Shown here piece by piece: positions 24,883-33,365 of a stretch of DNA of 64,000 nt. The translations under genes were made by a program, and so were the position numbers. The DNA lies in the NCBI RefSeq assembly GCF_900240385.1, contig NZ_OEQH01000003.1, positions 1 to 64,000 of the forward strand, read 5' to 3'. Within the stretch, counting starts at the first letter, position 1. Each line of letters opens with the position of its first letter. The DNA comes from Clostridium minihomine (GTDB lineage Bacteria; Bacillota; Clostridia; Oscillospirales; Acutalibacteraceae). Under the pieces are notes generated by a model. It did not search any database. It saw nothing but the letters and a program-made list of their open reading frames with translations, and was not told the origin of the DNA.

Positions 24883-26334
24883 TTATTCGGAAATATGAGC
24901 GATTTTCTTCGCCAGCTTCTTCTTGGCACCCAAGTTACCCTGACGGGCGATCATGATGCGCTGTGCCTGCGGCGAACCGGCACCATGCATGGATTCGGTA
25001 CGGTAACCGACCGCAGCTGTTCCAAGAGAAAGGTTTTCAATCAGGCGAAGGATTCTCAGGCGGTTTTCGGTGGATACGCGGGATACACCCTTCAGGTATT
25101 TCTCGATATACGGCCCGACTTTCTCGTCACGCAAATCCTTTTCAGAGGGAGCCGTTACCATCAGACCGCCGGCAATGTCTTCGGCCAGACGAACGATCTC
25201 GTACGGGAAACGGGTGACATTCTGCTTACAGACGTTTGCCAGCAGAAGATCGATGATGTAGTTTCCGGATTTGGTTTTTGTGCCTTCTGCGGAACAGGCA
25301 ATCCCGCAGGCAAACAGGGTTTCGTTCAAATGAACCATTTCAATCAGTTTATCTTTTACGTGAGAAGCTTTGTCTGCACCGTTATATTCGGCGGCAACGG
25401 CTGCGGCTCCGATGAGCACATCGCCCACGCCCACCTTACAGCCGCCATAGCTTTGTCTGTGATATCCGGCAAAGCGCTCTACCATCATTCCGGCAAATTC
25501 TGCTTCGCCGTTGAGGAAGATGCGGTCATTGGGCACGAATACATTATCAAACACCACAAGAGCTTCTACTCCGCCAAATTCGCTGTTTCCAACGTCCATG
25601 TCAGAGCCTTCCAGCTTTCTGGTATCACAGCTTTGTCTGCCGATGATCATGAAGATGCCTTCGGAATCGGTGGGAACTGCAAAGGAAATTGCATAGTCTT
25701 TGTCGTCGGGACCCATTGCGATGGTGGGCATGACGATGACTTCGTGAGAATTGATGATTCCGGTTTGATGCGCTTTGGCTCCGCGCACTACCACGCCGTC
25801 GGGACGGCGCTCAACAACGTGAAGATACATGTCGGCGTCTGCCTGTGCGTGGGGGGCCAGACCGCGGTCACCCTTGGGGTCTGTCATAGCGCCGTCAACG
25901 GTCAAATCGTTTTCTTCTACATATGTAGCAAAGCGTTTGAAGTTCTCAAAATAATCGGTTTTGTATTCCTGATCTGTTTCATATGTGGTGGAGTACAAGG
26001 CGTTAAAAGCGTCCATTCCCACGCAGCGCTGAAAACACGAAGCGGTTTGCTGACCCAGCAGACGCTGCATTTTCACCTTTTTAATCAAGTCGTCTGTGCT
26101 TTGATGAATATGACAGAAGCGGTTGATACGATTGCCGGTTAGGGCAGAGGTCGCGGTCATCACATCCTGATATTCCGGCATCTGTGCCAAATCGTATGTC
26201 ATACGCACCGAATTCAGGGACGGGCGCAGGATAGGATCATCCACCGGAGTTTCGATTTTTTTGCCGAACATGTAGATCTGCAGGTTCAGCTTGCGGATGC
26301 TTTCAATGTACTGTTCTCCAGTCATAAGTGCCAT
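24883..26334 (-). CDS. abfD: 4-hydroxybutyryl-CoA dehydratase / vinylacetyl-CoA delta-isomerase
   Basis: A 483-residue flavin and [4Fe-4S] enzyme. Cluster ligands known from the Clostridium aminobutyricum enzyme (three Cys and one His) are all visible: Cys100 and Cys104 in TASCFQRC, His292 and Cys299 in GYHRQSYGGC. It dehydrates 4-hydroxybutyryl-CoA to crotonyl-CoA by a ketyl-radical route, which feeds butyrate formation. AGGAGG precedes the ATG. The enzymes before it in the pathway (Cat2) and a possible cluster donor (NifU-like) are encoded directly downstream. Length and motifs leave little doubt about the family. Confidence 0.96.
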   Translation of the reverse strand: MALMTGEQYIESIRKLNLQIYMFGKKIETPVDDPILRPSLNSVRMTYDLAQMPEYQDVMTATSALTGNRINRFCHIHQSTDDLIKKVKMQRLLGQQTASCFQRCVGMDAFNALYSTTYETDQEYKTDYFENFKRFATYVEENDLTVDGAMTDPKGDRGLAPHAQADADMYLHVVERRPDGVVVRGAKAHQTGIINSHEVIVMPTIAMGPDDKDYAISFAVPTDSEGIFMIIGRQSCDTRKLEGSDMDVGNSEFGGVEALVVFDNVFVPNDRIFLNGEAEFAGMMVERFAGYHRQSYGGCKVGVGDVLIGAAAVAAEYNGADKASHVKDKLIEMVHLNETLFACGIACSAEGTKTKSGNYIIDLLLANVCKQNVTRFPYEIVRLAEDIAGGLMVTAPSEKDLRDEKVGPYIEKYLKGVSRVSTENRLRILRLIENLSLGTAAVGYRTESMHGAGSPQAQRIMIARQGNLGAKKKLAKKIAHISE

Positions 26335-26554
26335 GATAAAATTCCTCCTGTATGTTAATTTTGATTAGACAATGGAAATAAAAGCCGTCTTATTTGGTTT
26401 CAGCCGCTGAAAGGGCAGACGGAACCTGGACGGATTCTGTTGTGGTGGTTTTTCTTCGAACCTTTTGAGCAAGAAGAATCAGCAAACGTGCAATGTGCCA
26501 TTTATCCGCCTGCCGGAAGCAAACAAAAATTTTTACTCATAATTTGGCTGTTGA

Positions 26555-27967
26555 TTATTCTTTTACGCTAACTGCACAGAGTTCAGGCTCTGGCTCAGGC
26601 TCTGCTTTGGGGTCTTCTCTGACAAAAATGTTTTGATCCAATTCTTTTTTATTGCCAAGTAACACCAATAAACTTAATACGACACCTACGCCAAGGCCCC
26701 AAGCCGCACCTCTTGCAACGATTACAGCGGCCATTACACCTGCAATGCCCAAATCATTTAAAGTACGTGCTTTGAGTATTCCGATTCTCACAGAAACATA
26801 TCCTTGAACCATCATGGTCAAAGCCAGTGCTATGTTTAAAATAGGAGTAACCAAAGTGACGATAGGCAGCAAGAAATAGCCTGTCAAAGTACCAAATCGG
26901 AAGGAACCGGCCCCTCCGTATATGGAATCCATGGACTTTTTACCATGCTTGTATCTATCACATACCACAACCTGCATGGCTGCCCACAGAGGGCCGCACA
27001 TCGTGATATCCGGGCCTATCAGTGACATTAAACAATTTCGCAGTCCAAATATTAAATGTGACCGGTTCGGATTATAGTCTATCAGTTCATCCGGACGAGC
27101 TTTTGCTGCGTCTTGCAACAATGCTTGTGCCTGAATCATTTCACCAAACAATATTACATAAGCGGAAAAAACCATTGGGATAGCCTTAATAAACATCATT
27201 GCGGGCGGAAAGCCGATGGACCAAAATGTCCAATGGCTCCACAGTTCACCAAATGCGGGGGCTGAAAATCCCCATTTAATACTTGGCCACACAGTTTCTC
27301 CTACCAGCGGAGCGACGATTACCGCTAACAATACGCAAGGCAAAATACCTAAATTTGAAATAGCCTGAAGAAATTTGTTCTTGTTTCTTATGCTTTTAAA
27401 ATAGTTTGAAAATAACAGCCAAAATGCCAGGCCGATACAGATTGCAATTGACCAAGGATATTTTTGAAAATATCCGGTTTGGCCGAACACCGTATTTACA
27501 GCCGCAATTCCGGCACCCACGATGATACCGGCCTGCATACAATTCGGTATCAGTGTAATGATTTTCTTGCCGAGTCCGGTAATACCAAGAACTGCAGCAA
27601 AAACACCCAAACTCAATTCAAATGCAATCAGTGCCTGAACCCTTTCAGGCCCCATGGGAAATTCGCTGATATATAACATCAAAAGCGGTATAGCGGGTGT
27701 GACCCAACCAGGTACAACCGGATCACCCAGCAAAACATGGGTGCAATAAAGAATTCCATTCAGTACGACAATGGCCAAAGCAACTTCAAATGGCATTCCC
27801 AAATACTGTTGAAGCATTGGGACAGCTCCAAGACAGACTGCACACATCAAAAGTCCTTGAATATAATCTGCAATTTCAAATTTGTAGTGCACTCCGGGAA
27901 GACGTATTTTGAATGGACCTGCTGGTATGTAAGGACATTCTTTCCCATACTCTCTTTTATGTGCCAT
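26555..27967 (-). CDS. Multi-pass membrane permease (NCS2/xanthine-uracil permease-like)
   Basis: 470 residues with about 12-13 hydrophobic segments and a short charged C-terminus rich in Pro-Glu pairs. The pattern, with VVPGWVTPAIPLLML early, GAGIAAVNTVFG in the middle and long loops carrying GPDITMCGPL, is like the nucleobase/SulP-type transporter superfamily but not like any subfamily I can name. A sigma-54 promoter stands about 200 bases upstream and the cognate-type regulator is the next gene. It precedes abfD. The likely task is import of the growth substrate of the cluster, perhaps 4-hydroxybutyrate or a precursor; this is inference from position. Confidence 0.75.
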   Translation of the reverse strand: MAHKREYGKECPYIPAGPFKIRLPGVHYKFEIADYIQGLLMCAVCLGAVPMLQQYLGMPFEVALAIVVLNGILYCTHVLLGDPVVPGWVTPAIPLLMLYISEFPMGPERVQALIAFELSLGVFAAVLGITGLGKKIITLIPNCMQAGIIVGAGIAAVNTVFGQTGYFQKYPWSIAICIGLAFWLLFSNYFKSIRNKNKFLQAISNLGILPCVLLAVIVAPLVGETVWPSIKWGFSAPAFGELWSHWTFWSIGFPPAMMFIKAIPMVFSAYVILFGEMIQAQALLQDAAKARPDELIDYNPNRSHLIFGLRNCLMSLIGPDITMCGPLWAAMQVVVCDRYKHGKKSMDSIYGGAGSFRFGTLTGYFLLPIVTLVTPILNIALALTMMVQGYVSVRIGILKARTLNDLGIAGVMAAVIVARGAAWGLGVGVVLSLLVLLGNKKELDQNIFVREDPKAEPEPEPELCAVSVKE

Positions 27968-28172
27968 GCATTATTCTCCTTTACTTATTCTTTGGATGGT
28001 AAAGTTAAATGAAAGGACCCGCAGGTCTCCGCTCTCCCTTCTTTTTGAAATCCTGATACTATTTTTTCCATCAAGTTTTTCTCTCCTCATATCATATTTT
28101 ACCCGCGCCCTTGAACCTCCCCCCTTAATTTTGGAGCGTGCTGCAAAAAATTCTGTCTGGTAAAATAATGAA

Positions 28173-28187
28173 GCAATAACGGTGCCA
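28173..28187 (-). promoter_or_regulatory. Sigma-54 promoter (-24/-12) of the permease-abfD cluster
   Basis: The minus strand reads TGGCACCGTTATTGC. It matches TGGCAC-N5-TTGC at every defined position, with GG and GC exactly 10 bases apart. Transcription would begin near 28161. The sigma-54 activator gene is next door. Confidence 0.85.
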
Positions 28188-28390
28188 GTCAGCATAAAAC
28201 ACATGGCTTATTTTTTACATTTTCCAAATCGAACAATTTCGACAAAAAAATTCTAGCAATTTCACAACAAGAATTACAGACTGACTAAAGGGACATGCTG
28301 GTTTTTAGAGAAATTTATAAATAAAAAATATTAAATAAAAGGAATAATAGAAAATTTTTAATACAATATCACTATATTTCAAAAAGCCGT

Positions 28391-28425
28391 GTTTCAGTTT
28401 TAAAACAAAATTGCAGTTTTGAAAC
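28391..28425 (-). promoter_or_regulatory. Candidate enhancer (UAS) for the sigma-54 activator
   Basis: Nested palindromes: outer arms GTTTCA and TGAAAC enclose GTTTTAAAAC and a second GTTTTG half. It lies about 205-240 bases upstream of the sigma-54 promoter, a typical distance for enhancer-binding proteins. Binding is inferred. Confidence 0.5.
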
Positions 28426-28482
28426 GAAATCAGACTATGGTTAATTGATTTTGCAATGAAAGAATAATATAAATTTGCTTAC

Positions 28483-28533
28483 AAAAAAATACGTCATAAA
28501 ACGGCGATATCAGCCGAATTATGACGTATTTTG
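28483..28533 (-). terminator. Terminator of the sigma-54 regulator gene
   Basis: Stem AAAATACGTCATAA/TTATGACGTATTTT with an inner helix CGGC/GCCG. The minus strand ends in ATTTTTTTG. Confidence 0.85.
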
Positions 28534-28568
28534 TATTTTGTTTTATGGAAAAAAGTTTTGGAAAAGCC

Positions 28569-29987
28569 TCAAGCCTTTTCCATATATTTCTGACGCTTGC
28601 GCAAATAGGTTGCCGGATCCATATGCAGGCTTTGCGCGGCAGCGCGGATGCTGGGCTGGTTTTGATAAGCTTTATCTATGTATTCTTTTTCAATTTTTTC
28701 TAAAAACACCTTTAAATCGAATGGTTCATTCTTTTGTTCGGATTCCCAGTCGATCAAGTTCTTTTTCAGCATCAGATCGCTGCTGTCAATTTCGTCACCG
28801 TCGCTGATAATAAAAGAGCGTTCTATAACGTTTTTCAACTCACGAACGTTTCCGGGCCATTCGTATTCCATCAGGCTAATCAGTGCGGTTTGATTTACGA
28901 ATTTTTTCTCGGAATACTTTTTATTCAGGTGATCCAGCATATGCTGCACCAATTTTGGAATATCTTCGGTTCGTTCTCGAAGTGGCGGCACGTTCACGGG
29001 GAATACATTCAGCCGATAATAAAGATCCTGCCGAAACTTTCCCTTTTTCACCATTTCTTCCATGTCCCGGTTGGTGGCGGCCACAATGCGTACATCGACC
29101 TTAATGGCCGTGCTGGAACCCACGCGAAGAATTTCTTGTTCCTGCAAAACACGAAGGAGCTTGACTTGCAGGTTGGGCGGTAGTTCGCCGACTTCATCTA
29201 AAAAGATCGTGCCTTTATTGGCTACCTCAAACAGGCCGATACGGCCCTCTCGGCTGGCCCCGGTAAAAGCACCCGGCATATAGCCGAACAGCTCACTTTC
29301 GGCCAGATTTTCCGCAATGGCTCCGCAATTTACTTTAATAAAGGGGCCATTTTTGCGGCTGCTTTTTTGGTGGATATAGGTGGCGATTAGTTCTTTGCCC
29401 ACGCCTGTTTCCCCAAGAAGCAGAACCGGTGTGTCCAGCTGCGCAACTCGCCCCACCATACGAAGCAGATTAAGCATTTTTTTGTCACCGACCACCATGT
29501 TTTTCATTTGCAGCAGCTGTTTGCGAATAACCTCTATTTCATCGGTATGGCGCTGGGTCTCTTCGCGCTTTTTTGCCAGCTGCTGTTTCAGACAGTAAAG
29601 CTCTGAGATATCACGCACGTTGGTAACGACCATTACAACTTCATTTTGCTCGTTAAAAATCGGTGCACTGGTGACAACAGCACGCTTTCCGGTGCGGAAA
29701 GTCTGGTCTATTGTGACCGTCGTTCGGCCTTTTAAGGCAAGAAGCGAAGCCGAGCGGGAAATAAGGCCGCTTTGCTCGAGTTTTATCATGTTTTTACCGA
29801 TTACCTCGCTGCCTTTTAGGCCGGAGATCACCTCATACGAATGGTTAATCCATATGGTATTGGCCTCTCCGTCCGTAATATAAATGCCATCAAAAGAGCT
29901 TTCCAGAATAGCGATTAACGCGTCGGTCGTATTATAGGCATTCGGGAAATCGGTTCTGTCATGCATATATACGGGATTTCGTTCCAT
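28569..29987 (-). CDS. PAS-domain sigma-54-dependent transcriptional activator
   Basis: 472 residues from the ATG at 29987, which has AAAGGAGG upstream. The order is a PAS sensor domain (about 30-130, with ESSFDGIYITDGEANTIWIN), a coiled-coil linker (about 130-165), an AAA+ domain with Walker A GETGVGKE, the sigma-54 contact loop PGAFTGA, Walker B GTIFLDEVGEL and R-fingers, and a C-terminal Fis-type helix-turn-helix (QPSIRAAAQSLHMDPATYL). It needs sigma-54 and ATP to open promoters. The PAS domain may sense a small molecule or redox state. A perfect sigma-54 promoter in front of the neighbouring permease makes the 4-hydroxybutyrate cluster its probable target. Confidence 0.95.
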   Translation of the reverse strand: MERNPVYMHDRTDFPNAYNTTDALIAILESSFDGIYITDGEANTIWINHSYEVISGLKGSEVIGKNMIKLEQSGLISRSASLLALKGRTTVTIDQTFRTGKRAVVTSAPIFNEQNEVVMVVTNVRDISELYCLKQQLAKKREETQRHTDEIEVIRKQLLQMKNMVVGDKKMLNLLRMVGRVAQLDTPVLLLGETGVGKELIATYIHQKSSRKNGPFIKVNCGAIAENLAESELFGYMPGAFTGASREGRIGLFEVANKGTIFLDEVGELPPNLQVKLLRVLQEQEILRVGSSTAIKVDVRIVAATNRDMEEMVKKGKFRQDLYYRLNVFPVNVPPLRERTEDIPKLVQHMLDHLNKKYSEKKFVNQTALISLMEYEWPGNVRELKNVIERSFIISDGDEIDSSDLMLKKNLIDWESEQKNEPFDLKVFLEKIEKEYIDKAYQNQPSIRAAAQSLHMDPATYLRKRQKYMEKA

Positions 29988-30613
29988 ACTTCCTCCTTTG
30001 TCAGCAAAACAGCTCTGGTGCATTTTTCAGGCAATCGATCAAGGCAGATTCTCTTTTGCTGCCAATCTTTTGTGGTGGGATTGGAGCCCAGAGCCTGTGT
30101 CTTTCATACGGTTTTTTCACTTACATCTGATGCTTGACCTTTGTTTCTCTTAAAGATCATTCATTTTTACTATTATATCAAAAAGAAAATTAAAATCAAA
30201 CCAGATTTTGTAGCTTTTATTCATTGTTTTTAAAAAAATCGGTTTTGCGGTATTTGTCACAGATTCTCAAAGCAGCTGCATATTGGATGATTTCTATCCC
30301 TTTTTAGCTGTATTTTCTCCGTTTTGAAAAATATTAAGATAGCATTTACTATAAAATTGAAAAATAGCGGATTTGAATTGGTGAAAAAAGATCACAGCCA
30401 AGTGATGAAAACCAGATTTTATTTTGCTTATTCTGTTAAGAAAGCGAATTCTATTTCGTATTGTTATTTTCACTTTAAGAAATATTGTAACAGGAACTAT
30501 TTTCCAAGTCAATGAAGCAATGCCGGCAAAAACTGTTTAAGGGCTGGGGAAGAGGAACGAATTCATGGGGAAAATTGATTTAAAATGAGTGTTCATAATC
30601 TGCTGTTTCTGTC

Positions 30614-30642
30614 TTGACAATCTAAAATAGACATGATAAAAT
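30614..30642 (+). promoter_or_regulatory. Sigma-A promoter of the MFS exporter
   Basis: A consensus TTGACA at 30614-30619 is followed after 17 bases by TAAAAT at 30637-30642. The transcript would start near 30649 and carry a leader of about 150 bases. Confidence 0.8.
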
Positions 30643-30689
30643 TGCTGAGATATATTTCGTACAGAGAGCACGGTTCGTGCTGATATAGA

Positions 30690-30735
30690 GGCGAAAGTTA
30701 TTATTTTTAAAATAATAACTTTCGCCTTTGTTGTT
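30690..30735 (+). terminator. Terminator-like hairpin in the MFS leader (possible attenuator)
   Basis: A 16-bp perfect stem GGCGAAAGTTATTATT/AATAATAACTTTCGCC is followed by TTTGTTGTTTT. It lies between the promoter and the start codon. A smaller hairpin AGCAC/GTGCT (about 30666-30681) precedes it. Such an order is typical of transcription attenuation, but no anti-terminator was proved. Confidence 0.7.
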
Positions 30736-30796
30736 TTCTGGAACTTTTTCGGCAAAGCCGGAAAAGAACTGTTTTAGATAATTTTGAGGTGAAAAC

Positions 30797-32197
30797 ATGA
30801 AGCAAAACAAACCCTTCCATCTGTTCGGTGCAGTTATTGCCACCGGACTTCTATCATTTTCCGGCGTGTTAATTGAAACGGCAATGAATGTGACCTTTCC
30901 GTCACTTATACAGGAATTTGGTGTCAGTACAGTTGAGATTCAATGGGTAACGACCATCTATCTGCTGATGATTTCGATTATTGTGCCGCTGTCTTCTTAT
31001 TTAAATCGTAACTTTTCTGCACGCACTTTGTTCATTACAGCCAATTTGCTTTTTTCACTGGGCATCTTGATTAATTGTTATTCTCCCACATTTTTTCTTT
31101 TGTTGCTCGGCCGTTTTCTTCAGGGAATAGGAACCGGTATTGGACTGCCTCTTATGTTCCATATTATCCTGACAAAAGCGCCGATTGAAACACGGGGGAT
31201 GATGATGGGGCTTGGTACATTTACAACATCGATAGCCCCTGCCGTTGGGCCCACATATGGCGGATTGCTGTCCAATTTACTGAACTGGCGTTATATCTAT
31301 ATCATTTTAATGCCGTTTCTGGTGTTTTCTCTGATTCTGGGGCTCTACTCCATTCCCAAAGAACCGCGAAAAGAGAAACAACCGATCCATTTTCCCGGCG
31401 TTTTTTTCCTGGCCGTTACGTTTACCTTTTTTATCATGGCGTTAAGTGCCGGATCGGCCGTTACTTTTGGGCTGTTTTTAGCCGTGGGAATCGTGGGCGG
31501 ACTGCTGTTTTTGCGTTCCAATCAGCATTCCACTTTACTGCAGTTGTCAGTGCTCAAAAACCGCCAATTTTCATTCTTATTATTTAGCCTTTTGGTGTAT
31601 CAGGCACTGTTATTGGGACTGTCTTTTGTATTGCCCAATTATTTGCAGATTGCCGCTGGATTTAATGCTTCGGTTGCCGGAATGTTTATGTTTCCGGGTG
31701 CCCTGGCAGGTGCCTTGCTGGCCCCTGTTTCAGGCAGATTGTTAGACAAAGTGGGAGCAAACAAGCCCATTTTGGCCGGTTTGTTCACGGCCTTTATCGG
31801 CGTTATGCTTCTGGCACTGCTGCTGCATACCAATTCCATTGTATTACTGATAGGTTCTCATTTGGTTCTGATGATTGGTTTAGGGTTTTCTTACAGCAAT
31901 TTGATGACCAGCAGTTTGAATTTGTTAACGCAGGATCAGCTTTCAGACGGCAATGCCATCGTCAATACTTTGCAGCAGTTTGTTGGAGCCGTTTCTACGG
32001 CATCCGTGGCTGCGGTATTCTCTTTCTTCCAGCAAAAAGATGGGTTTGAACACGGAACTGCATCCGGAGCAACGGCAGTACTTTTTATTTTCTTCTTCTT
32101 ATTGGTGGCCAGCATATTTTGTGCTTTTGTTACATTGCATAAAAAAAGAGTGACTCTCAGTGCAACAGATAACCCCCTTTGCGATGCACATAAATGA
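30797..32197 (+). CDS. MFS drug exporter, DHA2 (EmrB/QacA) family
   Basis: 466 residues with 13-14 predicted transmembrane helices. Early helices carry the motif D1-like FSGVLIETAMNVTFPSLI and motif A region, then LLGRFLQGIGTGIGLPLMF, the motif B arginine segment. GPTYGGLL is motif C of drug antiporters. It should expel hydrophobic drugs in exchange for protons. The gene begins with ATG at 30797 behind TTTTGAGGTG. A strong promoter and a terminator-like hairpin in its leader suggest inducible expression. A TetR regulator follows beyond a tandem repeat array. Confidence 0.92.
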   Translation: MKQNKPFHLFGAVIATGLLSFSGVLIETAMNVTFPSLIQEFGVSTVEIQWVTTIYLLMISIIVPLSSYLNRNFSARTLFITANLLFSLGILINCYSPTFFLLLLGRFLQGIGTGIGLPLMFHIILTKAPIETRGMMMGLGTFTTSIAPAVGPTYGGLLSNLLNWRYIYIILMPFLVFSLILGLYSIPKEPRKEKQPIHFPGVFFLAVTFTFFIMALSAGSAVTFGLFLAVGIVGGLLFLRSNQHSTLLQLSVLKNRQFSFLLFSLLVYQALLLGLSFVLPNYLQIAAGFNASVAGMFMFPGALAGALLAPVSGRLLDKVGANKPILAGLFTAFIGVMLLALLLHTNSIVLLIGSHLVLMIGLGFSYSNLMTSSLNLLTQDQLSDGNAIVNTLQQFVGAVSTASVAAVFSFFQQKDGFEHGTASGATAVLFIFFFLLVASIFCAFVTLHKKRVTLSATDNPLCDAHK

Positions 32198-32529
32198 GGC
32201 ATATCCGTTGATAGGCTGGAGTGAAAATCCAGCCTGCGATCCGGTGTAATGCAATAACATATTTTTGATAAAATCCAAGAATACATTTGCTGGAATAAAA
32301 AGGGCTGTAAGCTAAAAGGTTTGCAGAGATTCACCTGATTTCATGCAGTATCCGCTCCGGTGTTTCGCTTTTTAGAAGCTTAGAGACTTTATCCATGAAA
32401 TCGTTTGAATTGGGTGTGAAATATCATCTGATTGAAACGATTTTCTTGATTTTATATGGATGTTTTTTTAGGTATACTTGGCAGGGAAATTCCTAATATG
32501 CTTTTATCAAAACCATACTGGAATGGATG

Positions 32530-32538
32530 TGTTATAAT
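32530..32538 (+). promoter_or_regulatory. Extended -10 element in front of the repeat array
   Basis: TGTTATAAT matches the extended -10 form TGnTATAAT exactly. No -35 is visible. Transcription would start at the first base of repeat copy 1. Confidence 0.5.
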
Positions 32539-32540
32539 AA

Positions 32541-33072
32541 CCTCACGCCGCAGGCAAAAGCCAAGGCTTTTGGCGGCTGAGAGAACATTGCACCATAGTT
32601 AGGCTGTGATTATCGGTTTGGCAGTTTTATGAGTTGGCAAAATGAAAGCCATGGTTTAAATAACCTCACGCCACAGGCAAAAGCCAAGGCTTTTGGCGGC
32701 TGAGAGAATATTGCACCATAGTTAAGCTGTTATTGCTGGTTTGGCAGTTTTATGAGTTGGCAAAATGAAAGCCATGGTTTAAATAACCTCACGCCGCAGG
32801 CAAAAGCAGAGCTTTTGGCGGCTGAGAGAACATTGCACCATAGTTAGGCTGTGATTATCGGTTTGGCAGTTTTATGAGTTGGCAAAATGAAAGCCATGGT
32901 TTAAATAACCTCACGCCGCAGGCAAAAGCAGAGCTTTTGGCGGCTGAGAGAACATTGCACCATAGTTAGGCTGTGATTATCGGTTTGGCAGTTTTATGAG
33001 TTGGCAAAATGAAAGCCATGGTTTAAATAACCTCACGCCGCAGGCAAAAGCAAAGGCTTTTGGCGGCTGAGA
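32541..33072. repeat. Tandem direct repeats, 122/123-bp unit, 4.3 copies
   Basis: Units begin with CCTCACGCC at 32541, 32664, 32787, 32909 and 33031. The first two are 123 bp, the third and fourth 122 bp and apparently identical, and the fifth stops after 42 bases. Each unit carries a hairpin GCCGC-aggCAAAAGC/GCTTTTGGCGGC. The length variation lies in the hairpin loop. There are no variable spacers, so it is not a CRISPR array. No long reading frame crosses it. Confidence 0.95.
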
Positions 33073-33094
33073 TGCAAAAGAATTTGTCTTTTTA

Positions 33095-33103
33095 TGCTAT
33101 AAT
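33095..33103 (+). promoter_or_regulatory. Extended -10 element upstream of the TetR gene
   Basis: TGCTATAAT, again a perfect TGnTATAAT, lies 23 bases after the last repeat copy. It is the best promoter candidate for the TetR regulator, with a leader of about 255 bases. Confidence 0.5.
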
Positions 33104-33365
33104 AAAAGAAATGTATTGGTATGAGGTATCGTGTAAAAGTCAATGAAGTTGCGCACCTTTCGCTTCTCTTAGAACCGTGGGAAGATGTGTTGCAAAGCGA
33201 TAAATTCTATGTGAATTTTGCGTGATTTCACGCATGGATACCGCATACACTAATAGAAAGGCTTTTCTCAGGAACAGCAGGGGATTAGGGGATTGCGCTG
33301 AATGGGTGAGCCTGAATATGTCAGGTTCATTTATTAAAGTGGGATTGGAAACAGAGGATGGTTTT

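Larger units (their letters stand above)
27968..28568. other. Regulatory intergenic region of the 4-hydroxybutyrate cluster
   Basis: 601 bases without a gene. Read on the minus strand it contains, in order, the regulator's terminator, a palindromic candidate enhancer site, a sigma-54 promoter and a transcribed leader of about 190 bases. Each is listed separately. No conserved riboswitch could be recognised in the leader. Confidence 0.6.
29988..30796. other. Divergent intergenic region between the regulator and the MFS exporter
   Basis: 809 bases. The first 600 have no gene, sigma-54 site or repeat that I can recognise. The last 180 carry the promoter and terminator-like leader of the MFS gene, listed separately. 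Confidence 0.5.
32198..33365. other. Intergenic region holding the tandem repeat array
   Basis: 1168 bases without a supported gene. It contains an imperfect hairpin (AGGCTGGA/TCCAGCCT, 32213-32239) after the MFS gene, the 122/123-bp repeats listed separately, extended -10 elements on both sides of the array, and a leader of about 250 bases before the TetR gene. In that leader GCGTG/CACGC (about 33220) and GAGCCTGA/TCAGGTTC (about 33307-33328) can fold. Confidence 0.6.

Noticed and set aside
24880-26142. 420-codon open frame on the plus strand
   Set aside because: It is exactly antisense to abfD, whose cluster ligands and ribosome site are clear. The product is low in charge and has no domain, so it is a shadow frame.
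26480-26520. Sigma-54 promoter directly before abfD (TGGCACATTGCACGTTTGC on the minus strand)
   Set aside because: GG and the next GC are not 10 bases apart; the required spacing is absent.
32630-33000. Short peptide frames starting MSWQNES in the repeat units
   Set aside because: No ribosome site before any copy, and the one-base length difference between units changes the ending. Read as a by-product of the repeat.
32541-33072. CRISPR array
   Set aside because: Units of 122/123 bp are contiguous with no variable spacers, and no cas genes are near.
32541-33072. TPP riboswitch, because of GGCGGCTGAGAG in each unit
   Set aside because: Only the CTGAGA word agrees. The second conserved half (ACCTGATnTGGnTAAT) is missing.
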